The notes: generated by a model not told the origin, from the letters alone. 64,000 bases of DNA from Lactobacillus crispatus (GCF_018987235.1 NZ_CP072197.1:868001-932000), one strand, 5' to 3'; positions 1-8,663 are shown, numbered from the stretch's first letter. Made by a program: numbers and translations.

Positions 1-170
1 AAAAGGTGCCAGAGATATTGACTAGTGGCAATCATCAAAAAATTGCACAATGGCGGCATAAAGAGGCTCTTAGAACAACATATTTGCATCGACCTGATTT
101 GCTCAAAGAACGAGTTTTAACAACTGAAGAAAAGAAAATGTTGGCAGATATTAAAGCAGAGCTTGATTAA
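1..170 (+). CDS. trmD: tRNA (guanine-N1)-methyltransferase, C-terminal end (partial)
   Basis: The window opens inside this gene. The frame beginning at base 3 reads to a TAA at 168-170 and ends with the typical TrmD C-terminal helix: [17 protein letters not shown], then a Lys/Glu-rich tail. TrmD makes m1G37 in tRNAs that read CNN codons and prevents frameshifting. Only about 56 codons are visible, so the SAM-binding knot is outside the window. trmD directly before rplS is the normal Firmicute order. The -35 box of the rplS promoter overlaps its last codons. Confidence 0.9.
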   Translation, partial: KVPEILTSGNHQKIAQWRHKEALRTTYLHRPDLLKERVLTTEEKKMLADIKAELD

Positions 171-191
171 GCAAGCTCTACTTGATATACT
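163..191 (+). promoter_or_regulatory. Sigma-A-type promoter for rplS
   Basis: TTGATT at 163-168 and TATACT at 186-191 are separated by exactly 17 bases. The -35 box lies over the trmD stop codon. The start of transcription would be near 198, giving rplS a transcript separate from trmD. Confidence 0.6.
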
Positions 192-197
192 ATTCAT

Positions 198-283
198 CGT
201 GGCGTGACCACAATGAATAAGTTTAGGGGTGTTCCGCTGGCGTTGGTACGTTGATGAATGCCGAAGAAGGAGAAAAGTATATT
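198..283 (+). promoter_or_regulatory. Putative ribosomal protein L19 leader
   Basis: The stretch between the promoter and rplS contains a hairpin, GTGG-N5-CCAC. It is extended by ATTCAT/ATGAAT if transcription begins slightly upstream (arms 191-202 and 208-219). A G-rich segment and the ribosome binding site follow. Firmicutes commonly carry an autoregulatory L19 leader here, so position and hairpin suggest the same role. I could not compare it with the family model. Confidence 0.5.
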
Positions 284-631
284 ATGGATCCATTAATTCA
301 AGAATTAACTAAAGAACAACTTCGTGACGATATTCCTGCATTCCGTGCAGGTGACACTGTTACTGTTCATGTACGTGTTGTTGAAGGTACTCACGAACGT
401 ATTCAGTTGTTCGAAGGCGTTGTAATCAAGAAGAAGGGTACTGGCATCGGTGCTACTTACACAGTTCGTAAGATTGCTTCAGGTGTTGGTGTTGAAAGAA
501 CCTTCCCAGTTAACGATCCACGTGTTGCTAAGGTTGAAGTTAAGCGTCATGGTCGTGTACGTCGTGCTAAGCTTTACTACTTACGTGAACGTCACGGCAA
601 GTCAGCAAGAATTGCTGAAGCACGTCGTTAA
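284..631 (+). CDS. rplS: 50S ribosomal protein L19
   Basis: L19 is a protein of the large ribosomal subunit at the 30S-50S interface. The 115-residue product starts [12 protein letters not shown] and carries the family's conserved [18 protein letters not shown] block and the basic end [18 protein letters not shown]. The ATG at 284 is chosen because GAAGAAGGAGAA lies just upstream. An earlier in-frame TTG at 251 lies before that ribosome binding site and would add an unusual N-terminus. The gene has its own promoter and leader and ends in a strong terminator. Confidence 0.97.
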   Translation: MDPLIQELTKEQLRDDIPAFRAGDTVTVHVRVVEGTHERIQLFEGVVIKKKGTGIGATYTVRKIASGVGVERTFPVNDPRVAKVEVKRHGRVRRAKLYYLRERHGKSARIAEARR

Positions 632-649
632 TCATAACGTCAATCATAA

Positions 650-681
650 AAAGGTCAGTTCCAGTGGAACTGGCTTTTTTT
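650..681 (+). terminator. Rho-independent terminator of rplS
   Basis: GTCAGTTCC and GGAACTGGC pair around a three-base loop and are followed by seven T. Confidence 0.9.
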
Positions 682-742
682 CTACCCAAAAGTTGTATAT
701 AAAATGCTATGATGGAGTTATGGAATGAATGAGGTGAAATAA

Positions 743-1867
743 ATGAAGTTCAATTGCAAATTTGTACTTGTGGCAGCAACCGTATTGACAGTAGCACCTA
801 TATTATCTTTTCCCAATATCACGACTACGGTACAAGCAACGACGAAGAAAGCCCAAGCAGCTAAGAATACAATCCAGGTAAATAAAGCATCAATAATTTA
901 TGATCGTGCAGGTAATTATAATTCGAAATATCATCAAAATATCAAAGCTGGTACTCGTTTAAAATATAGTGGCAAGACTTATATTATTCAGCAGCGCTTT
1001 GCAGCTGGGATTCCTGTGCCAACTAGTCGAATTATTGGTGGTAAGCTTTACTATTCGATTGGTAAAGGAGGCTATGTTAAAGAAAGCGATGTGTTAACCT
1101 GGCTTGGTAACACAAATACGGTCAAGTTACATTTTCGGCACAAGAAAAATTATATTTATGATAAAAATGGTAAAAAATTAGTTAGCTATAATGGTGGCAA
1201 GAATTATTTTACTAGTAAACAAAAACCAAAAATTGAGGTACCATACTATAATTCGCCTAAGCAATTATTTAATATTGGTAAGGGCGGTTATATTGATGCC
1301 AGCCAAGTAACTACTTTGAATGGCAAGGGAACCGTGTTTTTAAATAATAATGCACCTATTTATGATGCAACAGGCAAGCAAGTCAAGAATAAAAATCTAA
1401 AACAAGGAATGGTTTTAAACTATTATGGTAAACCTAAGAAAGCGGCTGCTAATACTCAATTTTATTATTATCAAAATAAAACTAAGATGACTTTACCTGC
1501 AATTCAACAAGGTGATCATACTTATTTTCAGATTAGTAAAACACAATATATCAATGCGGCAGACGTTGCTTTAGTAGATGGTAAGACGTTGTGGGATAAA
1601 GGACCTGTGAGTGTGTCTTTAATAAATGATGCATATGCGTATACTGCCAAATTTAAGCAAAATAAAAAGGTGCTTTATCGTGCTGGTGCTAAACTAACGG
1701 TTGATAGAACCAAAATAGAAGGTAAAAAATCACCTCAACTTTATTTACATGTTAAAGGTACCAAAAACTATCTTTATTGGGGTAATGAAAAAGACTATGG
1801 CGCATCACCATTAGATTATCGTCACGGTTCAACTAATTTAATATTGCAGACATTGTTTCATAATTAG
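743..1867 (+). CDS. SLAP-domain cell-surface protein
   Basis: This 374-residue secreted protein has an N-terminal signal peptide (hydrophobic core VLVAATVLTVAPILSF, cleavage probably near VQA-TT). Several degenerate repeats follow, with the pattern 'Y-D-K-N-G-K ... G-K-x-Y-Y-x-I-G-K-G-G-Y-(V/I)-x-A-S-D-V', typical of the S-layer-associated (SLAP) domain that binds lactobacillar cell wall polymers non-covalently. There is no sortase motif or transmembrane tail. The start follows GAGGTG, and an extended -10 (TGCTATGAT, about 707-715) may be its promoter. It is a single-gene unit between terminators. Which ligand it binds cannot be told from sequence. Confidence 0.85.
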   Translation: MKFNCKFVLVAATVLTVAPILSFPNITTTVQATTKKAQAAKNTIQVNKASIIYDRAGNYNSKYHQNIKAGTRLKYSGKTYIIQQRFAAGIPVPTSRIIGGKLYYSIGKGGYVKESDVLTWLGNTNTVKLHFRHKKNYIYDKNGKKLVSYNGGKNYFTSKQKPKIEVPYYNSPKQLFNIGKGGYIDASQVTTLNGKGTVFLNNNAPIYDATGKQVKNKNLKQGMVLNYYGKPKKAAANTQFYYYQNKTKMTLPAIQQGDHTYFQISKTQYINAADVALVDGKTLWDKGPVSVSLINDAYAYTAKFKQNKKVLYRAGAKLTVDRTKIEGKKSPQLYLHVKGTKNYLYWGNEKDYGASPLDYRHGSTNLILQTLFHN

Positions 1868-1897
1868 TCTGTGTGTAATACTTTTAAACTGATATCA

Positions 1898-1940
1898 TAA
1901 AGGACTATTATCTTAATAGAAGGTGATAGCCTTTTATTTT
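1898..1940 (+). terminator. Terminator of the SLAP gene
   Basis: AAAGG-A-CTAT pairs with ATAG-CCTTT across a loop of about 16 bases and is followed by a T-rich tract. Confidence 0.7.
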
Positions 1941-2216
1941 AAAAAGATCACAATGATAAAATGGCTGTATAGTAGTAATGATGAAAAAAGATTGTGAAAA
2001 AATTCAGCTGTGAAACGGTTGTGAAACTAAGATAAAAATCACAAAGCTGGCAGATATCTATTACTAATCTTGATATAAAGGCATTTGTTATTGTGAAGCT
2101 ATTTTTGTAAAAAATAATATTAAATGTGGAATTAGCGTTAGAACCAATAGTTATCCACATTTGTAAATGTCCCCAGTAAAGTCGAGTAAAACAAAAATTT
2201 AAAAGAAGATGGAAAA
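1941..2216. other. Non-coding region with TGTGAAA repeats and one DnaA-box-like site
   Basis: No convincing gene is present. TGTGAAA occurs at 1993-1999, and TGTGAAAC at 2009-2016 and 2020-2027 (the last two one helical turn apart). TTATCCACA, a perfect DnaA-box consensus, lies at 2151-2159, with an imperfect inverse copy near 2125. A single box is not an origin. The repeats could be regulator half-sites for the downstream uracil-DNA glycosylase gene. Confidence 0.35.
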
Positions 2217-2876
2217 ATGGATTATCCGAAAAAACTGATTGACGAAGTGAAAGAACGATCTAAAGGCATGCAGCTAGAAGGAATTAATTCTGGCTCGGGT
2301 CCCCAACATCCTTTATTAATGATTGTCGGTGAGGCTCCTGGTCGAAATGAAATTGTTAATAATATTCCCTTTAGCGGGGATGCGGGTAAGGAATTGGATA
2401 AATCATTGAAGCAGATTGGTCTGACACGTGATCAGGTATATATTACATCTGCTGTGAGAAGTCGACCTTTTGCAATCAAAAAGGTTTTTAGCAAGCGTGA
2501 AAATAAAGAAGTAATCAAATATCCCAATCGTAAGCCAACCAAAAAAGAGATTCTAGCTCATGCGCCTTTCTTAGATTTTGAAATTGACTATGCTCAACCA
2601 AAACTAATTGTTGCCTTGGGTAATACGGGATTAGAACGTCTTTTGGGGTCTGGTCATAAGATTTCAGCTGAACATGGTCAAGTAATTAAAAATACACCAA
2701 TTTTACGTTTAAATGAAACTAAAGACGGCTATATTTGGTCAAAAGAAAGATACACTATTTTCCCAGAATATCATCCTGCCGCTGTTTTTTATAATCGCAA
2801 GCTAACAGATGATATTATTAAAGATTGGGATAAAATCAAGCCGTATGTAGAAAAGGAAAAATCTGAAAATGAGTAA
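2217..2876 (+). CDS. Uracil-DNA glycosylase, family-4-like, without Fe-S cysteines
   Basis: The product (219 residues) belongs to the uracil-DNA glycosylase superfamily, which removes uracil from DNA to start base excision repair. The first active-site motif is GEAPGRNE (about 38-45) and the second is HPAAV (His186). Family-4 enzymes usually bind a [4Fe-4S] cluster through four cysteines. This protein contains no cysteine at all, so the cluster must be absent. The start follows GAAGATGG. The end overlaps the next gene by 8 bases, which suggests translational coupling. Nearby lexA makes a DNA-repair neighbourhood. Confidence 0.85.
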   Translation: MDYPKKLIDEVKERSKGMQLEGINSGSGPQHPLLMIVGEAPGRNEIVNNIPFSGDAGKELDKSLKQIGLTRDQVYITSAVRSRPFAIKKVFSKRENKEVIKYPNRKPTKKEILAHAPFLDFEIDYAQPKLIVALGNTGLERLLGSGHKISAEHGQVIKNTPILRLNETKDGYIWSKERYTIFPEYHPAAVFYNRKLTDDIIKDWDKIKPYVEKEKSENE

Positions 2877-3648
2877 TGAAACTTTTTTGATTCCAATTAG
2901 ACAAAATAATGATTTATCGGATATCGCTTTAAATGAATTACGCATGGATCTAGATGAGCATGCTTTACATCAACGTTATTACACTGATATTGCTTATTTA
3001 GCAGGAAATAGTCGTAAGTATAGTCTAAATAGTGTACAAACCGTTGCGAGCCCTTTGATAGGTAAGAAAATTTTATTTTTGGGTTCTTCCGTTACTTTTG
3101 GTTTTGGCGCTTTGGGTGAAAGCTTTGTTGATTATCTTTGGAAGCGTGATGGCGTTGCTGCAATTAAAGATGCAGAAAATGGTACGACCTTAGTTGATGA
3201 AGATACTTATAAGCCAAACGATTCTTATGTTGCTCGTTTTAGAGAAGAGTTGACCGAATCACAACCTGATGTTTTTGTCTTACAACTTTCAACTAATGAT
3301 GCAAATCAAAATAAAAAACTAGGCAAAATTACTAATCAAAACTTTGACACCAAAACCATTACGGGAGCTTTGGAATATATGATTTCAACGGCTCAAGCAA
3401 GGTGGAAATGTCCAATTTTAATTTATACTAATCCTTATTTTGCTAATCCGTTATACAAACAGATGGTTGAACGAGTACACGAACTGGCTCAAAAGTGTCG
3501 CGTTGAGATTCTAGATTTATACGATCATCCTGATTTTCAGCATCAAGACGCTTTGTATATGGCTGATGAAATTCATCCAACTCGTGCGGGTTATCTAAAG
3601 AAATGGTTACCATTATTTGAAGAAAAAATAACTGAAATTTTGGCATAA
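2869..3648 (+). CDS. SGNH/GDSL-family hydrolase (lipase/esterase-like)
   Basis: The 259-residue protein carries the SGNH signatures: the nucleophile block LGSSVTFGFG (Ser74 the likely nucleophile), the Asn-containing block LQLSTNDAN, and the Asp/His block DEIHPTRAGY (Asp233, His236). Such enzymes hydrolyse esters, including acetyl groups on carbohydrates or acyl groups on lipids. No signal peptide is seen, so it is probably cytoplasmic. It overlaps the glycosylase gene by 8 bases and the two likely share a transcript. The substrate is unknown. Confidence 0.85.
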   Translation: MSNETFLIPIRQNNDLSDIALNELRMDLDEHALHQRYYTDIAYLAGNSRKYSLNSVQTVASPLIGKKILFLGSSVTFGFGALGESFVDYLWKRDGVAAIKDAENGTTLVDEDTYKPNDSYVARFREELTESQPDVFVLQLSTNDANQNKKLGKITNQNFDTKTITGALEYMISTAQARWKCPILIYTNPYFANPLYKQMVERVHELAQKCRVEILDLYDHPDFQHQDALYMADEIHPTRAGYLKKWLPLFEEKITEILA

Positions 3649-3649
3649 A

Positions 3650-3680
3650 GAAAGACCTAGATAAATTATCTAGGTCAAAA
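3650..3680. terminator. Bidirectional terminator between the SGNH hydrolase gene and lexA
   Basis: GACCTAGAT (3654-3662) and ATCTAGGTC (3668-3676) form a perfect 9-bp stem. It is flanked by A-rich sequence on one side and T-rich on the complementary side, so it can end both convergent genes. Confidence 0.8.
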
Positions 3681-3686
3681 TTGAAA

Positions 3687-4313
3687 TTAGTCAATGTTAT
3701 TACGATACAAGCTAACTACCTTACCCAAAATTGTAACTTTAGGTAAAATGATTGGAGCCATTGTATCATTTTCTGGCTGTAATCGGTAGTGATCCTTTTC
3801 TTTGTAGAAACGCTTAACTGTAGCTTCATTTTCTTCAGTCATTGCCACCACGATTTCACCATTGTTGGCAGATGATTGTTTGCGTACGATTACGCTATCA
3901 CCGTTTAAAATGCCAGCGTTAATCATACTTTCACCGTGGACTTTGAGCATAAAGAGTTCACCAGCATCACTTTTTAAGTCTGGTGGGAGTGGAAAGTAGT
4001 CATCAATATCTTCAACTGCCAGAATTGGTTGTCCTGCAGTAACCACACCGATAACTGGAATTTCCTTTGGCTTGATACCTAACTCTTTTTTACCCTCACG
4101 GGTAATTTCCAAAGCACGAGGTTTTGTAGCGTCTTTTACTAGCCAGCCCTTTCTTTCAAGGCGAGCTAAATGACCATGGACAGTGGAAGTAGAAGAAAGA
4201 CCAACTGCAGAACAGATTTCTCTAACTGTAGGTGGAATGCTCCGTTTCTCAACTGTATCGTAAATATATTGCAAAATTTCTAGTTGCTTTTTATCGCTTG
4301 TTTTTCTTGGCAT
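3687..4313 (-). CDS. lexA: LexA, SOS-response repressor
   Basis: LexA represses DNA-damage genes and cleaves itself when RecA filaments form. The 208-residue protein has an N-terminal winged-helix domain ([21 protein letters not shown], about 29-49). It also has the Ala93-Gly94 cleavage site in VTAGQP, the nucleophile Ser129 in GESM, and the general base Lys167 in ATVKR. Every element needed for autocleavage is present. It diverges from the DUF896 gene across a LexA-like operator, so it probably regulates itself. It ends at a terminator shared with the convergent SGNH hydrolase gene. Confidence 0.97.
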   Translation of the reverse strand: MPRKTSDKKQLEILQYIYDTVEKRSIPPTVREICSAVGLSSTSTVHGHLARLERKGWLVKDATKPRALEITREGKKELGIKPKEIPVIGVVTAGQPILAVEDIDDYFPLPPDLKSDAGELFMLKVHGESMINAGILNGDSVIVRKQSSANNGEIVVAMTEENEATVKRFYKEKDHYRLQPENDTMAPIILPKVTILGKVVSLYRNNID

Positions 4314-4347
4314 TTTTAATTCTCCGTTTGTATTTATGGTACTTAAT

Positions 4348-4423
4348 ATTATAACCTAATTCTACCAGATAATGTCAATATTCTCAAACAGGCGTTCTTA
4401 AGAAGTTATACTTTTTTTATGAT
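4348..4423. promoter_or_regulatory. Divergent promoters with a LexA-box-like operator
   Basis: On the minus strand, TTGACA (plus 4373-4378) and TATAAT (plus 4348-4353) face lexA with a 19-base spacer. On the plus strand, TTCTTA (4395-4400) and TATGAT (4418-4423) with 17 bases between face the DUF896 gene. At 4385-4398, CAAACAGGCGTTCT matches the Bacillus-type operator CGAACRNRYGTTYC at 12 of 14 positions and overlaps the plus-strand -35 box. Confidence 0.6.
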
Positions 4424-4469
4424 AAAAAATAAGGTAGACTAATGATTGTTAATGTGAGGTGGAACTATT

Positions 4470-4736
4470 ATGGATAATAAAGATGCAATGAGTAAAGAAG
4501 AAGAAAAAAAGGTAACAGATCGAATTAATGAACTTTACCATAAGAAAGAAAAAGAAGGATTAACTCCTGAAGAAGAAGCAGAAAGAAAAGAACTGCATAA
4601 GAAGTTTTTAGCTAACTTTAGAGCAGCTTTTAAACAAGATGTTGAAAACATGGTTATCTTGGATAAGAATGGTAAAGAAGTTACTTCAGAACGAGCTAAA
4701 CGTGCTCAAAGAAAAAAAGGACTTAGAAAAGATTAA
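4470..4736 (+). CDS. DUF896 family protein (YnzC-like)
   Basis: This small, highly charged, helical protein (88 residues) belongs to the DUF896/YnzC family. In Bacillus, ynzC sits in the SOS-controlled yneA-yneB-ynzC cluster divergent from lexA. Here the same place opposite lexA is kept, but the cell-division inhibitor yneA is not present. TPEEEAERKELHKKFLANFR is the typical core. The start follows GAGGTGG. The function of the family is not established. Position and the LexA-box-like site suggest damage-inducible expression. Confidence 0.85.
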   Translation: MDNKDAMSKEEEKKVTDRINELYHKKEKEGLTPEEEAERKELHKKFLANFRAAFKQDVENMVILDKNGKEVTSERAKRAQRKKGLRKD

Positions 4737-4805
4737 CTAGCTCTTTTAATAAGTTAGAGGATTATGATAAAATATAAATGTTAGTTAGATGGAGGATTTA
4801 ATAAG

Positions 4806-5024
4806 ATGAATTTAGGTTTAGCAATTTTTTTGATCATTGTTGCGCTCTTGGTTGGTGCAACAGCGGGTTTCTATGGTGCAAGAGCATACATGAAGAAGTA
4901 CTTTAAGGAAAATCCTCCTATTAGTGAAGATATGATCGTTGCTATGATGTCTCAAATGGGACAAAAGCCTTCAAATAAGAAGGTACATCAAGTAATGAAC
5001 ATGATGAAACACCAACAAAGGTAA
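4806..5024 (+). CDS. yneF: YneF-family (UPF0154) small membrane protein
   Basis: This 72-residue protein has one N-terminal transmembrane segment (LAIFLIIVALLVGATAGFYG) and a cytoplasmic tail containing the family's conserved NPPISEDMIVAMMSQMGQKPS block. YneF proteins are widespread in Firmicutes and have no assigned function. Conservation beside lexA and ynzC matches Bacillus gene order. The start is preceded by GGAGG. A terminator separates it from the ABC transporter pair. Confidence 0.9.
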   Translation: MNLGLAIFLIIVALLVGATAGFYGARAYMKKYFKENPPISEDMIVAMMSQMGQKPSNKKVHQVMNMMKHQQR

Positions 5025-5042
5025 TTAATTTAGATTATTTTT

Positions 5043-5078
5043 GGAAAGAGGCGAAGGATTTTCTTTGTCTCTTTTTTT
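5043..5078 (+). terminator. Terminator after yneF
   Basis: An imperfect stem (AGAG-GCGAAGGA against TCTTTGTCTCT) is followed by seven T. Confidence 0.65.
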
Positions 5079-5104
5079 GTGCAATTTTTAAAATGAGGTG
5101 AAAT

Positions 5105-6871
5105 ATGGGAATATTTAGCAAACTAGGTTGGTTTTTTAAGGCTGAAAAAAAGCGCTACATTATTGGGATTACTTTCTTAGCGCTGACTTCCTTAGCCAAT
5201 TTAGTACCACCGCGCGTATTAGGTTTGATGGCTGATCAACTTGATCAAGGACATATTTCCTGGGGCCAATACGGAATGCTGATCATTGCCGTTTTAGCCG
5301 CAGCGCTCACTCTTTATATTTTGCGCTATTTCTGGCGTAAGCAAATCTGGGGCGGAGCGGCAGAATTGGAACGGCAGATGCGGTCAAAGTTATTCGATCA
5401 TTTTATGATTATGGACCGAACTTTTTATCAGCGCCATCGAACGGGTGATTTAATGGCACATGCCACTAATGATGTTTCCGCTATTCAGAATGTAGCTGGA
5501 GACGGTGTTTTAACTTTAGTTGATTCTTTAGTTATGGGGCTGTCAACAATGATCGCAATGATTATTTTTGTTGATTGGCGTTTAACAATTGTCGCTTTAT
5601 TACCGTTGCCATTTTTGGCTTTGGGAGCTTGGAAGCTAGGCGATCATCTACATGATGCTTTTGATAAATCACAAGCTGCGTTTTCAAAGTTGAATAATAA
5701 GACACAAGAATCCGTTTCGGGTATTAAAGTGCTTAAAACTTTTGGTCAGGGTAAAGAAGATACTGCAGCCTTTGATCGAATGATTGATGAAACAATCAAT
5801 GTTAATAAAAAAGTTTTTGTTTGGGATTCATTATTTGATCCTTTAGGTACCATAGTCATTGGTGCTACATATGTAATTACCATTATTTATGGCGGCTTAT
5901 TGGTAATTAATCGAATTTTATCGATTGGTCAATTAGTTTCGTTTATTGCTTATATTTCTAATATGGTTTGGCCAATGTTTGCAATAGGGTATTTATTTAA
6001 TATCCTAGAGCGTGGTAGTGCTAGCTATGATCGAGTAGAAAAATTGCTTAATGAAAAGCCATTAATTACTGATGCTCATGCAGATCAGAGTATTACAGTT
6101 AAAGATTTGCAAGGTGATTTAAAATATAATATTAAATCATTTGCCTATCCTGATGAACCAGAGATTCCAGTTTTAAAGCAAGTCAATTTCACTTTAAAAC
6201 CTGGGCAAACTTTAGGGTTAGTTGGTCGAGTTGGTGCGGGTAAAACCACAATTATTCAACTGCTTTTGCGAGAATTTGATCAGTATGATGGTCAAATTAC
6301 TCTGAATGGCAAAGATATTAGAAATATTCCACTAAAGGTATTACTCAGTCAGATCTCCTACGTTCCTCAAAATAATTTCTTGTTTTCAACTAGTATCGGC
6401 AAAAATATTGCTTTCTCTTCTGAAAATGTAGATAAGGATGATATTGCAGCTGCAGCCAAGAAGAGTGATTTGCATGATGATGTTTTGCAAATGCCTAAAG
6501 GCTATGAAACTTTAGTTGGTGAAAATGGCTTATCTCTTTCTGGTGGTCAAAGACAGAGAATGTCAATTGCTCGGGCATTGCTAAAAGATAGTCAGATTTT
6601 GATTTTAGATGATGCATTGTCAGCAGTTGATGCAAAGACCGAAACTGAGATTTTGTCATCATTAAGAAAAGAGCGAGCAGATAAGACTACGATGATTGCA
6701 GCTCACCGCTTAACTTCTGTCATGGATGCGGATCTGATTTTAGTTTTAAAAGATGGGCGAATCGTTGAACGAGGCAATCACCAACAACTTTTAGACGAAG
6801 ATGGTTGGTATGCAGAAATGTGGCGTAGACAAGAGTTACAAGCAAAGGTGGGTGAAGATGTAGATGAATAA
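5105..6871 (+). CDS. ABC exporter half-transporter 1 (heterodimeric, degenerate-site subunit)
   Basis: This fused transmembrane-ATPase half transporter (588 residues) has six membrane helices in the first 300 residues and then one nucleotide-binding domain. Walker A is GRVGAGKT and the signature is LSGGQ, but Walker B reads ILILDDALS. Asp therefore stands where the catalytic Glu should be. That replacement marks the NBD1 subunit of heterodimeric exporters such as LmrCD or BmrCD. Its stop overlaps the start of the partner gene by 8 bases. The substrate is probably a drug or lipid-like compound but cannot be read from sequence. Confidence 0.92.
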   Translation: MGIFSKLGWFFKAEKKRYIIGITFLALTSLANLVPPRVLGLMADQLDQGHISWGQYGMLIIAVLAAALTLYILRYFWRKQIWGGAAELERQMRSKLFDHFMIMDRTFYQRHRTGDLMAHATNDVSAIQNVAGDGVLTLVDSLVMGLSTMIAMIIFVDWRLTIVALLPLPFLALGAWKLGDHLHDAFDKSQAAFSKLNNKTQESVSGIKVLKTFGQGKEDTAAFDRMIDETINVNKKVFVWDSLFDPLGTIVIGATYVITIIYGGLLVINRILSIGQLVSFIAYISNMVWPMFAIGYLFNILERGSASYDRVEKLLNEKPLITDAHADQSITVKDLQGDLKYNIKSFAYPDEPEIPVLKQVNFTLKPGQTLGLVGRVGAGKTTIIQLLLREFDQYDGQITLNGKDIRNIPLKVLLSQISYVPQNNFLFSTSIGKNIAFSSENVDKDDIAAAAKKSDLHDDVLQMPKGYETLVGENGLSLSGGQRQRMSIARALLKDSQILILDDALSAVDAKTETEILSSLRKERADKTTMIAAHRLTSVMDADLILVLKDGRIVERGNHQQLLDEDGWYAEMWRRQELQAKVGEDVDE

Positions 6872-8663
6872 CGAAGAACAACATGAATCCGTCTGGTCGA
6901 AGACAATTCCGTTTAAAGAACAAGTTGACATTTTTAAACGACTAATGGGCTTTGTGAAGCAATTTAAATTTGAAATGATCATTGCTTTAGTTGGAGCTTT
7001 CGTTGTCAGCATAATTAATATTCTTTTACCAAGGGGGTTGCAATATTTCTTAGATCATTTCTTGTTACACCAAAATACAACGGTGCAAGTGATTCTTTTT
7101 GCAGGATTATTGTATGCTTTAGGCTCTATTTTAAAGGCAATTATCCAGTTTACTTATCAATATTTCTTTGCCTTAGGCTCAGAGAAAACATTAGAAAGTG
7201 TCAGAAGAGCGCTTTACCGTAAGTTACATAAATTAGGGATGCGTTATTTTGACCAAACTCCAGCTGGTTCAATTGTTTCAAGAGTTACTAATGATACAAT
7301 GACTTTGAGCAATTTTTTGACTGTTCTATCAACTTTTGTAATTGGTGTTTTCTCTGTAGTAACAGCATTAGTAGCGATGTTTACTACTAATGTAGTTGCT
7401 GGCTGGTTAATTTTGCTTTTTATGCCAATTCTGTTATTTGTTATTTGGCTTTACTCTCAAAGAAGTTCGCGACTTTATCGTAATTATCGTGAACGCCTTA
7501 GTCGAATTAACGCTAATTTGAACGAATCAATTGAAGGAGTCTCTGTTATTCAAGAGTTTAATCAGGAAAAACGGATGACCCACAATTTTGAAGGCGAAAA
7601 TGGTGGGTTAATGAATACTCGTTTTAATATGATTCGGGTTAATTCACTATTATTGTCGCCTTTAACCTCATTGCTTTATTCATTAGCCTTGGCTGTTTCA
7701 TTGATGTATTTTGGTTTTCCATTACGTGAGACTTTTGTACCAGCCGGTGTGGTATATGCTTTTTCACAATATATTTCACAGCTGTTTAACCCGATTTCAA
7801 CTATGATGGACCAAATGACTTTCTTCCAAGATGGGATTGTTGCTGGTAAAAGAATTTTTTATATTTTGGATGATACGCAATATGAACCTAAACAAGATGC
7901 ACAAGCCGGCTTAACAATTAGCAAAGGGAAGATTGAATTTAAGCATGTGAGTTTTTCATATGATGGCAAGCATGAAATTTTGCATGATATTTCTTTTGTG
8001 GTTAACCCAGGCGAAACATTAGGAATTGTTGGACATACTGGTTCAGGAAAAAGCTCAATTATTAATGTGATGATGCGCTTTTATGAATTTGGTCAAGGTG
8101 AAGTTTTAATCGATGATGTTGATATTCGTAAATATCCTAAAGAGGAGTTACGCAAAAAACTTGGATTAGTTTTGCAAGAGCCATTTATGTTTTATGGCGA
8201 TATCGCTTCTAATATTCGTTTATATAATAAGCAGATTACTGATGCTCAAATTAAGGCTGCGGCTAAAGCAGTTCAAGCTGATCAATTTATTGAAAAAATG
8301 CCAGGTAAATACTATGCAAAGGTAATTGAAGGTGGAGAGGAATTTAGTCAAGGGCAACGGCAACTAATTTCTTTTGCCAGAACTTTAGTCACAGACCCTA
8401 AAGTTTTAGTATTAGATGAAGCAACTGCTAATGTTGATACCGAAACTGAAACTTTAATTCAGCAAGGTCTAAAACGGTTACGTAAAGGACGGACCACTCT
8501 AGCAATTGCCCACCGGCTTTCAACTATTGCCGATGCTGATCAAATCATTGTTTTGGATAAAGGACGAATTATTGAGCGCGGTACTCATGAAGAATTATTA
8601 GCGCAAAAAGGCTATTACTATAACTTGTATACTTTGCAAAATAATGAAAATAAGGATAATTAA
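6864..8663 (+). CDS. ABC exporter half-transporter 2 (heterodimeric, catalytic-site subunit)
   Basis: This is the second half transporter, 599 residues, with the same layout. Walker A is GHTGSGKS and Walker B is VLVLDEATANVD with the catalytic Glu intact, but the signature is FSQGQ instead of LSGGQ. Paired with the upstream subunit this gives one complete ATP site (its own Walker motifs with the partner's LSGGQ) and one degenerate site, as in asymmetric heterodimeric exporters. The 8-base overlap supports equal synthesis of the two. A terminator follows directly. Confidence 0.93.
   Translation: MNNEEQHESVWSKTIPFKEQVDIFKRLMGFVKQFKFEMIIALVGAFVVSIINILLPRGLQYFLDHFLLHQNTTVQVILFAGLLYALGSILKAIIQFTYQYFFALGSEKTLESVRRALYRKLHKLGMRYFDQTPAGSIVSRVTNDTMTLSNFLTVLSTFVIGVFSVVTALVAMFTTNVVAGWLILLFMPILLFVIWLYSQRSSRLYRNYRERLSRINANLNESIEGVSVIQEFNQEKRMTHNFEGENGGLMNTRFNMIRVNSLLLSPLTSLLYSLALAVSLMYFGFPLRETFVPAGVVYAFSQYISQLFNPISTMMDQMTFFQDGIVAGKRIFYILDDTQYEPKQDAQAGLTISKGKIEFKHVSFSYDGKHEILHDISFVVNPGETLGIVGHTGSGKSSIINVMMRFYEFGQGEVLIDDVDIRKYPKEELRKKLGLVLQEPFMFYGDIASNIRLYNKQITDAQIKAAAKAVQADQFIEKMPGKYYAKVIEGGEEFSQGQRQLISFARTLVTDPKVLVLDEATANVDTETETLIQQGLKRLRKGRTTLAIAHRLSTIADADQIIVLDKGRIIERGTHEELLAQKGYYYNLYTLQNNENKDN

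Noticed and set aside
2151-2159. TTATCCACA as a replication origin
   Set aside because: Only one perfect DnaA box is present, with no dnaA/dnaN genes and no box cluster.
5105-8663. Reading the ABC pair as a bacteriocin exporter
   Set aside because: There is no N-terminal peptidase domain and no small leader-peptide gene nearby.
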